64,000 nucleotides of DNA from JACDAN01 sp963827705 (GTDB taxonomy: Bacteria; Actinomycetota; Thermoleophilia; Gaiellales; Gaiellaceae). Both the position numbers and the translations under genes were made by a program. Under the pieces are notes generated by a model, which saw nothing but the letters and a program-made list of their open reading frames with translations, had not been told where the DNA came from and did no database searches. Below, one piece after another: positions 17,614 to 26,115 of the stretch (the first letter of the stretch is position 1; each line of letters starts with the position of its first letter). The DNA lies in assembly GCA_963827705.1 (NCBI GenBank), contig CAWHBN010000010.1, positions 62,001-126,000 of the forward strand. Direction: 5' to 3'.

Positions 17614-17638
17614 CAATTATTTGTGCTACAAATTATTG
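17614..17638. promoter_or_regulatory. MarR-type operator palindrome
   Basis: CAATTATTTGT (17614-17624), three bases, then ACAAATTATTG (17628-17638). The arms match at 10 of 11 positions. This very AT-rich palindrome stands out in a high-GC spacer between the divergent marR and DUF1801 genes. Confidence 0.75.
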
Positions 17639-17688
17639 ACTACGGACATCAACACTGCGACTCTAGAGAGCTTCCACAGGAGGGAACG

Positions 17689-18152
17689 ATGAGCGCAAAG
17701 AAGGCAACGCAGCAGTCCGCCAAGCGCACCAGCGCAGCAAGAAGTCCAAGGGCTTCTCGGCCGAGGAACGAGCCGCGATGAAGGAGCGCGCCCAGGAGCT
17801 GAAGGCGGAAGCGGCCAAGGCGGACGGCGAGAGCGCCCTGCTCGCGAAGGTCGCAGAGATGAAGGGAAAGGATCGCGCCATGGCCAAGCGGCTCCACGCG
17901 ATCATCAAAGCCAGCGCGCCGGGCCTCTCGCCGAAAACCTGGTACGGCATGCCCGCCTATGCCAAGGACGGCAAGGTCGTCTGCTTCTTCCAAAGCGCGG
18001 AGAAGTTCAACTCGAGGTACGCGACGTTCGGCTTCAGCGACGAGGCGAACATCGACAAAGGCGCCATGTGGCCGACCTCCTTCGCGCTGAAGGAGTTGAC
18101 GGCCGCAGAAGAGGCAAAGATCGCCGCACTCGTGAAGAAAGCGGTGAGCTGA
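17689..18152 (+). CDS. DUF1801 (YdhG-like) protein, frameshifted
   Basis: Starts MSAKKATQQSAKRTSAA after AGGAGGGAACG. Within the first 20 codons (near 17735) one base appears missing; the continuing frame reads KKSKGFSAEERAAMKERAQE and then the DUF1801 core: MAKRLHAIIKASAPGLSPKT, WYGMPAYAKDGKVVCFFQSA and FNSRYATFGFSDEANIDKGA. Family members are about 140-150 residues, as here once repaired; YdhG in Bacillus is called an intracellular iron chaperone (frataxin-like). A start inside the second frame (17778) would lose only the Lys-rich tail, so a product may still be made. Ends in a strong hairpin. Confidence 0.8.
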
Positions 18153-18179
18153 AGGACATCTCGGCCACGAGCGGAACGG

Positions 18180-18208
18180 CCGAGGGCCCCGCGATGCGGG
18201 GCCCTCGG
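18180..18208 (+). terminator. Strong hairpin after the DUF1801 gene
   Basis: CCGAGGGCCCCGC (18180-18192), loop GAT, GCGGGGCCCTCGG (18196-18208): a perfect 13-bp stem 28 bases after the stop. No long T run follows, as is common in high-GC actinobacteria. Confidence 0.8.
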
Positions 18209-18231
18209 TTCGTCCGCGGCGGCCGCCCGGC

Positions 18232-18440
18232 TCAGGCCGGGGGCCGATAGGTGATGGTGTTGACTGCCGGCTCGACTCCGAGCGCGGCCTGGTCGAACGA
18301 GAACCGCAGCGCGACGTCTCCTGCCGCGTTCTCGATGCCGAGCGTGGCCGAGTTACCCCGTTCGCGCCCGTCGTCGGCGAGGTTGCGCGTCTGCGTCAGG
18401 ATCTGACCGTTCTCCTCCAGGACGAGGCTGCCGGCGCGTG
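18232..18440 (-). pseudogene. Orphan C-terminal fragment, unknown protein
   Basis: In this frame the sequence GSLVLEENGQILTQTRNLAD ... GDVALRFSFDQAALGVEPAV ... NTITYRPPA reads like a real beta-rich protein end, stopping with TGA at 18234-18232. No ATG, GTG or TTG lies between it and the end of the adenylate cyclase gene, whose coding sequence it would have to overlap. It is probably the remnant of a gene whose front was lost, or an artefact of another frameshift. No family recognised. Confidence 0.35.
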
Positions 18441-18452
18441 CTCGCCCGAGTG

Positions 18453-19667
18453 CTAACGGTCGCGCGGGCCCACGAGCCGCCAGGTCTCGACCGCACCCTT
18501 GCCCTTCACATCCACGAGCCCTAGCGGCTCGACAACGAAGTCGTCGCGCACGAGCTCCCACGTCGGGCGAGTGATCTGGATGGCGTCCGGGGTCCCGTGG
18601 GACTCCATCCTGCTCGCCATGTTCACGGTGTCGCCCCAGAGGTCGTAGAGGAAACGGCGGCGCCCGATCACGCCGGCCACGACCGGCCCAGAGCTGATGC
18701 CGATGCGGAGGCGCAGGTCGTGCTCGGCGCCTTCGGGAAGGCAGTTCCTCGCGCATTCGCCCATTTCGAGCGCGAGCCGCGCAAGCGCGTGCGCGTGATC
18801 CGGCCGCTCCCGGGGGACGCCCGCCGCGACCATGTAGCAGTCGCCGATCGTCTTGATCTTCTCGACGTCGTGGCGGTCAACGAGGGTGTCGAAGCTCGTG
18901 AAGAGCCGATCGAGAAGGTCGACCACCTCGCGCGCGTCGAGCCGGCTCGAGAGCGGGGTGAAGTCGACGACGTCCGCGAAGAGGATGCTCGCGTCGTCGA
19001 AGTGGTCGGCGATCGAGTTGGGATCCGACTGGAGGCGCTGCGCGATCTCGGCCGGGAGGACGTTGAGCAGGAGCGTCTCGACACGCTCCTGCGCGGTGTC
19101 CCGTCCACGCGCAAACGTCACGAGCAACAGCATCGCGACGAACGAGACGACGACGATGTTGAGGACGTCGAAGGTCCGGACGAAGGCGTCGGGGAGGTCG
19201 GCGCCGTCCGGCCGAACGACCTCGGAGAGAACGAGTGCGAGCAAGAGGGTGCCGACGAAGGCTGCAAACCACGGCCACGCGCGGCCGGGGCGGCCGAAGG
19301 CGACCGCCCCGAGCGGCGCAAACAGGGACCAGAGGATCACCGAGCTGGACTCGTCGAGACCGCCGAGCATGATCATTCCCAAGGCCGGAGCGACGAGGAT
19401 CAGAACCTGCTGCGCGGTGCGCAGGGTTGCGAAGTTTCGGGTTCGCGCGAAGACCGCGAGACTGATCGCCGATCCGGTGGCGTACGCCCACGGGGTGAGC
19501 GCAACCCCCTGCTCACCGATGGCCCAGTACAGGCAGCCCCAGACGACGGCGACCGGGAGGATGATGAGCGCCACCCCGACGAGGAGCCGCCTCCGGAAGC
19601 GCTCGTCGGCCGTCTCGCGCGGATCCGCGCCGATGGAGAGTGCTCGATCGACAAGCGCCGCGGTCAT
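18453..19667 (-). CDS. Membrane-bound class III adenylate cyclase
   Basis: A 404-residue protein. About six hydrophobic helices lie between residues 28 and 195 (LLVGVALIILPVAVVWGCLY, VVVSFVAMLLLVTFA), then a linker (VETLLLNVLPAEIAQRLQSD) and a C-terminal class III catalytic domain. Catalytic residues are visible: metal Asp in ILFADVVDFTPLS and KTIGDCYMVAAGVP, the adenine-specifying Lys in DVEKIKTIGD and Asp in LYDLWGDTVN, and the transition-state Asn/Arg in TVNMASRMES. All needed positions are present, so it should make cAMP. The layout is typical of integral-membrane cyclases of actinobacteria. Transcribed alone, after a hairpin ending the Fn3 gene. Confidence 0.92.
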   Translation of the reverse strand: MTAALVDRALSIGADPRETADERFRRRLLVGVALIILPVAVVWGCLYWAIGEQGVALTPWAYATGSAISLAVFARTRNFATLRTAQQVLILVAPALGMIMLGGLDESSSVILWSLFAPLGAVAFGRPGRAWPWFAAFVGTLLLALVLSEVVRPDGADLPDAFVRTFDVLNIVVVSFVAMLLLVTFARGRDTAQERVETLLLNVLPAEIAQRLQSDPNSIADHFDDASILFADVVDFTPLSSRLDAREVVDLLDRLFTSFDTLVDRHDVEKIKTIGDCYMVAAGVPRERPDHAHALARLALEMGECARNCLPEGAEHDLRLRIGISSGPVVAGVIGRRRFLYDLWGDTVNMASRMESHGTPDAIQITRPTWELVRDDFVVEPLGLVDVKGKGAVETWRLVGPRDR

Positions 19668-19711
19668 GAGCGGCGAGCGTAGACGACGCGTGCTCAGGCT
19701 CCTCGATGCCT

Positions 19712-19739
19712 GCAGGGCCGGCGCGTCGGCCGGCCCTGC
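19712..19739 (-). terminator. Hairpin after the Fn3 gene
   Basis: GCAGGGCCGGC (19712-19722), loop of six, GCCGGCCCTGC (19729-19739): perfect 11-bp stem just past the stop of the minus-strand Fn3 gene and before the cyclase start. Confidence 0.7.
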
Positions 19740-19763
19740 GGCATTCGATCCCGGCTCCCTACC

Positions 19764-20720
19764 TCAGCACGGCCAGAGGAACGCAGTGAACGCGTTGCTC
19801 GCCTCTGAGGTGTTCCCCGCGCGATCCACCGCTTTCACCGTGAACGTGTTGTCCCCGTGCGCCGTGGCGTAGACGAAGTCCTCGTCGATCCCGCCTCCGA
19901 CCGGAAGCGGGCTCAGGACCCCGTTGACGTAGATCTCGTACTCGATCAGCGACTGAGGGTCGTTGTCGTCCGTGGACTGGGTCCAGCCCACCCAGACCTC
20001 GCCGCAGCCCTGATCCCGGACGATGCGCACGTTGGTCGGCGCGGAGGGCGGCGTCACATCGCTCGTCGCCTCGGTCCTCAGCGTGACCGCGTTGCTCATC
20101 GTCGTATTGCCGTTGAAGTCGTTCGCCTCGACGGTGAACGCGTAGGACGTCGCCGGCGCGAGATGGCGGAGGACAACGCTGCGCTCGCCGAACCAGTTCA
20201 CATGCTGGGTGACCGGTGAGCCGTTGGCGAAGATGCGGTACCCGAGCGTCCACCACGTGGTCTCGTCTGTCGACCTCGTCCAGGTCAGGGAGACCTGCGA
20301 GGGGCCTCGCACGCTCCCCGTTAGCTCCGGGGCCGTCGGTGGTGTCGTGTCTCGGGGCGTGGTCACCGTGACGGTGTTGCTCCGCCCTGATTGGTTGAGC
20401 GAGGGGTCGGAGGCAGTGACGTAGAAGCTGTACGTCCGGCCGGGGCTCAGCCAGTCGATCGTGTACGTCGTCTGCCCCTGCGGCACGGTGAACGGCTGAC
20501 CGTCCTTATAGACGGTGTAGGTCACTCCCGATTTGTCCGTGGACGGATTCCAGGCGAGCGTGACGCTCTCCTGGGTCAGGTTCGTAGCCCGCAGATTCGT
20601 CGGCGTCGTCGGCGGGGTTCGGTCTCTCGCTGCGGCGACCGAGCCGACGACGACCAACGCGAGAACGAGAGCGAGTGCAGCGCCTGCCGTGCGCCGCACT
20701 ACGGCCTTCCTCTCCGTCAT
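19764..20720 (-). CDS. Secreted protein with three fibronectin type III domains
   Basis: About 318 residues from ATG 20720, which has GGGGAGGG just upstream; the longer frame to 20777 lacks a site. A basic start and helix (KAVVRRTAGAALALVLALVV) form a signal peptide ending near VAAA. Three Fn3 repeats follow, each with the pattern TPPT.P.NLR ... VTLAW..STD ... TYTVYKDG (residues about 35-120, 130-215, 225-318). No catalytic domain. Fn3 modules usually act as spacers or carbohydrate/protein-binding parts of extracellular proteins. The mature protein ends in VPLAVLR-like sequence shortly after the third module (ASNAFTAFLWPC). Confidence 0.88.
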   Translation of the reverse strand: MTERKAVVRRTAGAALALVLALVVVGSVAAARDRTPPTTPTNLRATNLTQESVTLAWNPSTDKSGVTYTVYKDGQPFTVPQGQTTYTIDWLSPGRTYSFYVTASDPSLNQSGRSNTVTVTTPRDTTPPTAPELTGSVRGPSQVSLTWTRSTDETTWWTLGYRIFANGSPVTQHVNWFGERSVVLRHLAPATSYAFTVEANDFNGNTTMSNAVTLRTEATSDVTPPSAPTNVRIVRDQGCGEVWVGWTQSTDDNDPQSLIEYEIYVNGVLSPLPVGGGIDEDFVYATAHGDNTFTVKAVDRAGNTSEASNAFTAFLWPC

Positions 20721-20832
20721 GTGGTTTCCCTCCCCTTGAAGGCGCCCGGTAGGGCGGACGGTGTGTGTACCCGTCAATAGGCGCCGGGCAGGCCGACGGA
20801 TTGGGAGGATGCCGCGGCCTTGCTTGCCGCTA

Positions 20833-22668
20833 TCAGTTCAACGAGGGATAGTCGACGATGTAGACCGGCTGGCCGACACGAGTGGTGTCCGCCGGGCCGC
20901 CGATGCCGTTGACGACGTGGTCGATCGTGCCGGCGTCGAGATTGACCGTCATCACGTGGTGGAGCTTGACGCCGGAGGTTTGCGGGACCTCGAAGCCGTT
21001 CTCGGTGTGGATCGACGGGTTGTTCCGGTTGAAGACGTAGACGCCGCCGCCGGAGAGCTGGTGCGTCTTGACCTGGTCTCCGACCTTGTAGCCGGCCCAG
21101 CCCTCGACTCCGTCGTGCATCCAATCCGCCTGGGTCGGCGGGTCGTACGGCAGCTCGTTCTGGTACAGGATCGTCGCGCCGCGCTCGCCGTTCCAGATGG
21201 TGTTGTACTGCTGGAAGTGCTCGACGAAGAGCCCGTTCGCCGTCACGTCGTCGCCGTTGACGACGACGCCGTTACGGCCGGTGTTGGTGTTCCATCGCTC
21301 GGTGTCTGTGAAGCCCTCGACGCCGTGATCTGCACGCCAGACCCACGTGTGGTCGATCAACACGTGGTCGCTGTTGATCTCGAGCGCGACTTCGGCTTTG
21401 CCCACGTGCGGTCCACCGACACGGAAGTACACATCCGAGAGCGTGGTCGGGTTCGACGGGTCGCTCTTGGAGCTCTTCTTGGCCTTCTTGCCGATCTGCA
21501 GGAGCCTCGGCGACTCAACCGTGCCTGCGTCGATCGTGACGCCCGCGACGATGACGCCGGGGGCATCCTTGATCTTCAGCGGGACCGCGCCGTTCACCGC
21601 GGTGAGCGTTGCATGCCCCAGACCGAGGACGACCGTGTTGGCGCGCTTGACGGAGATGCTCTTCCCGACGTCGTAGACGCCCGGAGTGAGCAGCAGATTC
21701 CTGCCCCGGGCCAACTGGCTGTTGATCGTGTGCACCGAGTCCGACGGCTTCGCAACAAAGAAGTCGCGGAGCGGGATCGTTCGTCCGGCAGTCATGCCGC
21801 CGGCCCAGGTGATGCCCCGCGTGTTCCGCTGCGCCGACGGCACACGAACGCTGTAGGCGCCCCGAGAATCGACGAACAGGTACGGCTTCTCGCGGCTGAG
21901 GGGCGTCGTGTCGAAGGTCGTGTACGGCGGGTTGGGGAACGCGGCGTCCGAGGGCGCCCCCACGACGCCCGCGAAGACCTGGTTCCACACGGCGTTCGAC
22001 CAGCCTCCGATCTCGCTGTTGCGGATCAGCCACTGCTGCTGCGAGCCGTTGACCACGAACGGGAGCCTCGAGTCGGAGATGAAGCCGCCGCTCGCGAACT
22101 GCGGCCCGGCCGTGCAGTAGTCCATGAGCGAGAGGTTGGCGCCCGCGATGTTGAGGCGCCGCATCGAGGCGGCCTGTGAGACGGCCCAGAAGTTCGCGGA
22201 GGCACGACAGCCGTCCTGACCGGCAGGGCTGATGATGTTCAGGGAGAGGTTCGACAGCGTGCGCCAGAAGTTGACGAGGGCGTGGCAGTTGCTCGTGCCG
22301 CCACCCTCGAGGCAGCGGTTGTAGACCTCGATCTTGCCGTTGATCGTCACGTCGGTCGGCGACGCGCCGAGGCCGGCGACCTCGGTGTAGTAGCCCACCT
22401 TCAGCTGGAGGGGCTGCGCCGCGCTGCCGTAGACACCCGGCTTGAACAGGAGCGCATAGCGATTCGTCCCCATCTCGTCGTTGACCTGCTGCGCGTGGAT
22501 CGCGTCGAAGGTCGCCTGAATCTGGCCGGCCGGCATGCTCGGGTCGAAAACGACCACGTTCGTGCCTAGACCCGGCACCGACGGTGCGGCGCCCGCGGCC
22601 GATCCACCGGCGGCGCTCGCAGCCAGAACCAGCGCGACGGCCAGCATCATCGATCGAACTCGCAACAT
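20833..22668 (-). CDS. Secreted right-handed beta-helix protein
   Basis: A 611-residue exported protein. The signal peptide (MLRVRSMMLAVALVLAASAA) ends near GAAP. The mature part starts PGLGTNVVVFDPSMPAGQIQ, then has repeated short strands and Asn/Gly turns typical of pectate-lyase-like parallel beta helices (LLLTPGVYDVGKSISVKRAN, VVLGLGHATLTAVNGAVPLK, DHTWVWRADHGVEGF). Related actinobacterial proteins are sometimes labelled adenylyl cyclase or coagulation factor 5/8 type without evidence. A polysaccharide lyase or glycosidase of the GH55-like kind is possible, but no catalytic site could be assigned. The ATG follows GGGAGGGGGG. Confidence 0.8.
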   Translation of the reverse strand: MLRVRSMMLAVALVLAASAAGGSAAGAAPSVPGLGTNVVVFDPSMPAGQIQATFDAIHAQQVNDEMGTNRYALLFKPGVYGSAAQPLQLKVGYYTEVAGLGASPTDVTINGKIEVYNRCLEGGGTSNCHALVNFWRTLSNLSLNIISPAGQDGCRASANFWAVSQAASMRRLNIAGANLSLMDYCTAGPQFASGGFISDSRLPFVVNGSQQQWLIRNSEIGGWSNAVWNQVFAGVVGAPSDAAFPNPPYTTFDTTPLSREKPYLFVDSRGAYSVRVPSAQRNTRGITWAGGMTAGRTIPLRDFFVAKPSDSVHTINSQLARGRNLLLTPGVYDVGKSISVKRANTVVLGLGHATLTAVNGAVPLKIKDAPGVIVAGVTIDAGTVESPRLLQIGKKAKKSSKSDPSNPTTLSDVYFRVGGPHVGKAEVALEINSDHVLIDHTWVWRADHGVEGFTDTERWNTNTGRNGVVVNGDDVTANGLFVEHFQQYNTIWNGERGATILYQNELPYDPPTQADWMHDGVEGWAGYKVGDQVKTHQLSGGGVYVFNRNNPSIHTENGFEVPQTSGVKLHHVMTVNLDAGTIDHVVNGIGGPADTTRVGQPVYIVDYPSLN

Positions 22669-22746
22669 GGGATCCCCCCTCCCCGTTGACGGCGAACGAG
22701 AAGGGCAATGTAGCGCTCTTGCGCTGCCCGCGGCGAAGCGTTCGAG

Positions 22747-23786
22747 CTAGAGCCGAATCTGCCGCATCGTCACCTTGAGGCCGCTGCGCGACAGGTGGTA
22801 CACGACGATGCGCGCGCGCTGGCGACCTGGTCGACGCACGATCCGCTCGCCCGGCCGGTGAAAGGCGCAGCCGAAGGCGGACTCGGTTGCTCCGGTTCGC
22901 ACGACCTGCGCCCACGCCGATCGTCCGCGGAACGCCGATGTCCCAACGGCCGGCGGAGGTCGTGACGATTCCGCCCAGCCGTCCGTGTCGGGGCGTGTCG
23001 ACTTGGACGAACAGGTCGCCGTTCCGCGCACGATCGAGGTCGCGGAGTCGAAGTCTCCTGACTCGCGTCGAGGCCGGCTCCTTCTCCTCGTCACCCTCGA
23101 GCTCGTCGAACCAGTCGTCGTACTCGTCTTCCTCCAGCTCTTCGGACTGCTCGTCGTCCAGCCCGTAATCGGGGTCCTGCGACTCGTCACCCAGCAAGTC
23201 CTCGTCCTCGTCCGGCTCGACCCTGGCCTCGATCAGGAGCTCGCGGCCGGTCCCGCCGTCCATGTGGCAGGGCCCGCATGGCTCCACGAACCACTGGACC
23301 GCGCCGTCGGGTTGCCGGCGCGTCCTCAGGCCCAGGTCGACCTGGCCCGACGGGAGCAGGAAGCCGATCGCATCGCCGGCTTCCACCGGCAGGTGCAGAT
23401 CACCCACTTCGTGCACCTCGGCGCCCTGCGAAACGACGGGTAGCGGTGCGAAGCCGGCGATGGTCACACCGATGTCGTCCTCGTCGACGGGCCGCAGCAC
23501 CGCGATCCTCGGCTGCTCGGCGCCCGCAATCCGCTTTGCGTTCACGCGAGCGGAGACGAGCACGCCCGGTTCGCTCACCACGACATCGGAGCGATGCAGC
23601 GCAAGCTGCCGGAAGCCGACGGTCTTCCCGGCGGGACAGGCGTAGACCGCGCAGGCGAACGCTTCCGGAGAAACGCTCGGATCGACCGACCCGAGCAATG
23701 TCGCTGCACTCGCCCGCTCGGCCCCCAGGGCCAATGCGAGCAGGAGCGCCGCGGCGAGTGTGAGAGTGGTGCGCCGGAATCGCCAT
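22747..23786 (-). CDS. Secreted unknown protein with acidic linker (two frameshifts)
   Basis: Three reading frames joined by two extra bases give one protein of about 345 residues. Removing a T near 23780 joins an ATG at 23786 to RRTTLTLAAALLLALALGAE, a signal peptide. The second frame holds an N-terminal domain (ACPAGKTVGFRQLALHRSDV ... GAEVHEVGDLHLPVEAGDAI, and a Cys pair EPCGPCHMDGG). Then comes a linker of about 50 residues, mostly Asp and Glu (ESQDPDYGLDDEQSEELEED). The last frame, after an extra base near 22925, ends GRSAWAQVVRTGATESAFGC ... KVTMRQIRL. The fold and function are unknown. The acidic linker could bind metal or act as a spacer. Confidence 0.6.
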
Positions 23787-23875
23787 CGCCGTTCGTTCGG
23801 CGGGAAGGCGAGCGTGGTTCGGTCCGGCGTGTGCTAGCCCCAATTCAACGGCCGGCAGAATCCGCTTTTGATACG

Positions 23876-23894
23876 TTCGTAACAGTTTCGTAAC
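23876..23894. promoter_or_regulatory. 11-bp spaced direct repeat upstream of the CHRD gene
   Basis: TTCGTAAC occurs at 23876-23883 and again at 23887-23894, exactly 11 bp apart, 53 bases before the CHRD start codon. This spacing is typical of OmpR/PhoP-type or SARP-type winged-helix regulators. Confidence 0.45.
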
Positions 23895-23946
23895 GTGCGG
23901 CGCACAGACTTTCCGCCGCTCGGACAGCGATGGAAGGGAGAGAGGT

Positions 23947-24536
23947 ATGAAGCGGCTCGTTTTCGCCTCGTTCGTCGCAGGCGCACTCCTCATCGTGGTC
24001 GCCGCCACTGCTGCGGTGACGCACGACAACAATGGCAAGAGCGGAAAGGCCAGCTTGGACAGCTTCCAGGAGGCCCCGCTGACCCTCGCTACGACTGGGC
24101 GCGGCTCGTTCCGCATCCGCGTGCGCTCGGACGGGCTCCATTACAAGCTGAGCTACTCGGGGGTCGAGAGCAACGTGACGCAGGCGCACATCCATCTCGG
24201 CCGGACCGGCCTTGCAGGCGGCATCATCGCGTTCCTCTGCGGCCCGCAGCCGTCAGGCCGGCGACAAGCCCGTCTGTCCGCTGCGCGAAGGCACCGTCGA
24301 GGGCGTCATCGACGCGGCAGACATCGATCGGCCCGGCGGGCCAGGGCATCCCGGCCGGGGACTTGAGCGACGCCGTCCGGTCGCTCCGCAAGGGCGCGGT
24401 CTACGCGAACGTGCACACCGCGACCTTCCCCGGCGGCGAGATCCGCGGCCAGGTCAACGCCAACAAGGGCAAGCACAACGGGAACGGCAAGCGCGGCACT
24501 GAGACAAGCGCTAAAGCGTTCTTCAGTTCCTTCTGA
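23947..24536 (+). CDS. CHRD domain protein, exported (two frameshifts)
   Basis: Starts MKRLVFASFVAGALLIVVAA (signal peptide) after GGGAGAGAGGT. CHRD motifs are split over three frames: GVESNVTQAHIHLGRTGLAG and IIAFLCGPQ in the first; AGDKPVCPLREGTVEGVIDA in the second; GIPAGDLSDAVRSLRKGAVY and ANVHTATFPGGEIRGQVNAN in the third. Extra bases near 24255 and 24330 explain the shifts. CHRD domains occur in chordin and in many bacterial exported proteins; their role in bacteria is unclear. About 190 residues when repaired, with a Lys/Gly-rich tail. Followed by a terminator. Confidence 0.8.
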
Positions 24537-24541
24537 ACGTC

Positions 24542-24569
24542 CGAGGGGCCGGCAGAAGCCGGCCCCTCG
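24542..24569. terminator. Hairpin between convergent genes
   Basis: CGAGGGGCCGGC (24542-24553), AGAA, GCCGGCCCCTCG (24558-24569), then TTGT: a 12-bp perfect stem six bases after the CHRD stop. It can serve the plus-strand CHRD gene and the minus-strand glycosylase gene that ends at 24583. Confidence 0.8.
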
Positions 24570-24582
24570 TTGTGCGCCGTCC

Positions 24583-25663
24583 CTAGCCCGACTCGATCGC
24601 GCTCATGCCGAGCCACGAGGCCAGGTCTTCCAACTCCGTCTGCACGGCCTTCGTCATCGTCCGCGTGAATTTCACGTCCTCGTGGATCGCGTTGATTCGC
24701 AGCACGGAGGCCTTGCGGTCGGCGACCGCGTCGAGCTTCCCGACCAGGCGATCCTCGTGGAGGATCGGCAAGGCGTAGTAGCCCCAGCGACGCTTGGCTG
24801 CGGGCTTGTACATCTCGAGCGCGTACTCGAAGTCGAAGAGCTCCTCGGCTCGGACGCGGTCATGGATGAGCCGGTCGAACGGCGACAGCAGCGCCGTCCG
24901 TCCCTCGAAGTCGCCCGCGAGGGCGGCGGGGTCGACGCGCCACTCGCCCTTCACGCCCTCGACCACCGCCGGCTCGCCGGCCTCGCCGACGTGCACGGGC
25001 TCCATGACCGCCCGGGCCTTCTGGCGGGCGATGCCGAGCGAGGTGAGCCGCCTCTCGTTCTTCCTGCGCTCGGCCTCCTCGACGGACGGGACGGCGACGT
25101 CGGTCGGATAGACCCGCACGGGAAGGTCCCATAGCCGCTCGCGTCCAACCCTCCCGGAGATCGCGACCTCGCCGCGCATCATCAGGAACTCGAGCATCTG
25201 GGTGACGTTGCGGTTGTTCGACCACCCCGTCGAGGCCCACGGCACGACACACGTGTCCGGAATGTCGCGCGAGCTCACTGGGCCGGAGCTCCCGAGCAGG
25301 TCGAGGATGTCGCGCCGGAAGCGGTCGTTGTCGCGCAGCCAGTCGCGTTGCCTGTCGTAGCTGGGCCACTCGGCCGCGCCGGCGAGGTACAGGCCGAGGT
25401 CGCTCATCGGCCGCACCATCGCGTCGAGCTCGAACACCACCCGGTCCTGCTCCTGCGCCTGTTTGAGCTCGTCGGGCTCATACGCAGAGCCGAGGCGGCT
25501 CCAGGCGACGAGGTCGGCGCTCGGAGCGATCGCCGAGGTCGGGTCGATCTGCAGCAGGGTCAGCCGCTGCACGACCGTGAGCAACTCGGTCGGCCGCGGC
25601 AGAGTCGAGAAGCTGCGCGCGCACGGCGATGCGCCGAGCTTGTTCCTTGGTCAGCCGGTGCAC
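24583..25663 (-). CDS. AlkX/YcaQ-like winged-helix DNA glycosylase (frameshifted)
   Basis: HTH_42 family protein of about 360 residues. The N-terminus (GTG 25663) reads HRLTKEQARRIAVRAQLLDS, then one extra G near 25605 shifts the frame; removing it gives SPRPTELLTVVQRLTLLQID. The QID in that block matches the Q-hydrophobic-D catalytic motif of YcaQ/AlkX glycosylases, which unhook interstrand crosslinks and remove bulky N7-alkylguanines. Further blocks: VWELDAMVRPM-like (VVFELDAMVRPM), YYALPILHEDRLVGKLDAVA, and the C-terminus TELEDLASWLGMSAIESG. Its start lies six bases after the stop of the PIN gene, so they form an operon. Probably functional if the extra base is an error. Confidence 0.82.
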
Positions 25664-25668
25664 GGATG

Positions 25669-26070
25669 TCAGGCTGTTTGCAGTGCCTCGATGGTCGCGG
25701 TCGGGACGATTCCCTCGACTCGGCGCGCCAGTTCCGCGTCGAGGGTGACGAACGCGTCTGCCTGGAGCTGAGTGAGCGCAACGTACTCGGCGTCGTAGGT
25801 CTCGGGCCACCCCAGCTGCTCGGCGAGTTTCCAGGCCTTACGCCGAAGCACGGCGTCGCCGAGGAGGCGGATCGGCATGGCCCAGATGCGCGCCAGCCGC
25901 TCGAGTGCGACATCCGAAGAGAGCGCATCGTTGTGTACGGCCTCGTGCAAAGCCGACAGCGTCTGGGAGCGCACGAGCGTCGGCGCGAGCAACTCGTGCT
26001 CTTCCGGGACCTCGATTCCCTCCGCCGCCAGGTGGAGCACGGCGCCGCAGTCGACGACGAATCTGGTCAT
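25669..26070 (-). CDS. PIN domain protein (VapC-like ribonuclease)
   Basis: About 133 residues from ATG 26070: MTRFVVDCGAVLHLAAEGIE. The PIN acidic residues are visible: Asp in FVVDCGAV, Glu around ALHEAVH, and the Asp pair in TYDAEYVALTQLQADAFVTL followed by the typical end DAELARRVEG. PIN enzymes are Mg-dependent RNases, mostly toxins. No antitoxin gene is next to it: upstream is a divergent GFA gene and downstream the AlkX-like glycosylase. The unusual partner suggests a damage-linked or solitary role. Longer frame to 26142 rejected because it runs into the divergent gene. Confidence 0.8.
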   Translation of the reverse strand: MTRFVVDCGAVLHLAAEGIEVPEEHELLAPTLVRSQTLSALHEAVHNDALSSDVALERLARIWAMPIRLLGDAVLRRKAWKLAEQLGWPETYDAEYVALTQLQADAFVTLDAELARRVEGIVPTATIEALQTA

Positions 26071-26115
26071 CTGGTCCACGCTACCGAACGCCTGCGGGCT
26101 GGTTAGCTTCTGCCG

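Noticed and set aside
23400..24116. 238-residue minus-strand frame across the acidic protein start and CHRD gene
   Set aside because: Only its ATG at 23786 is useful as the probable true start; the rest is a shadow of two other genes.
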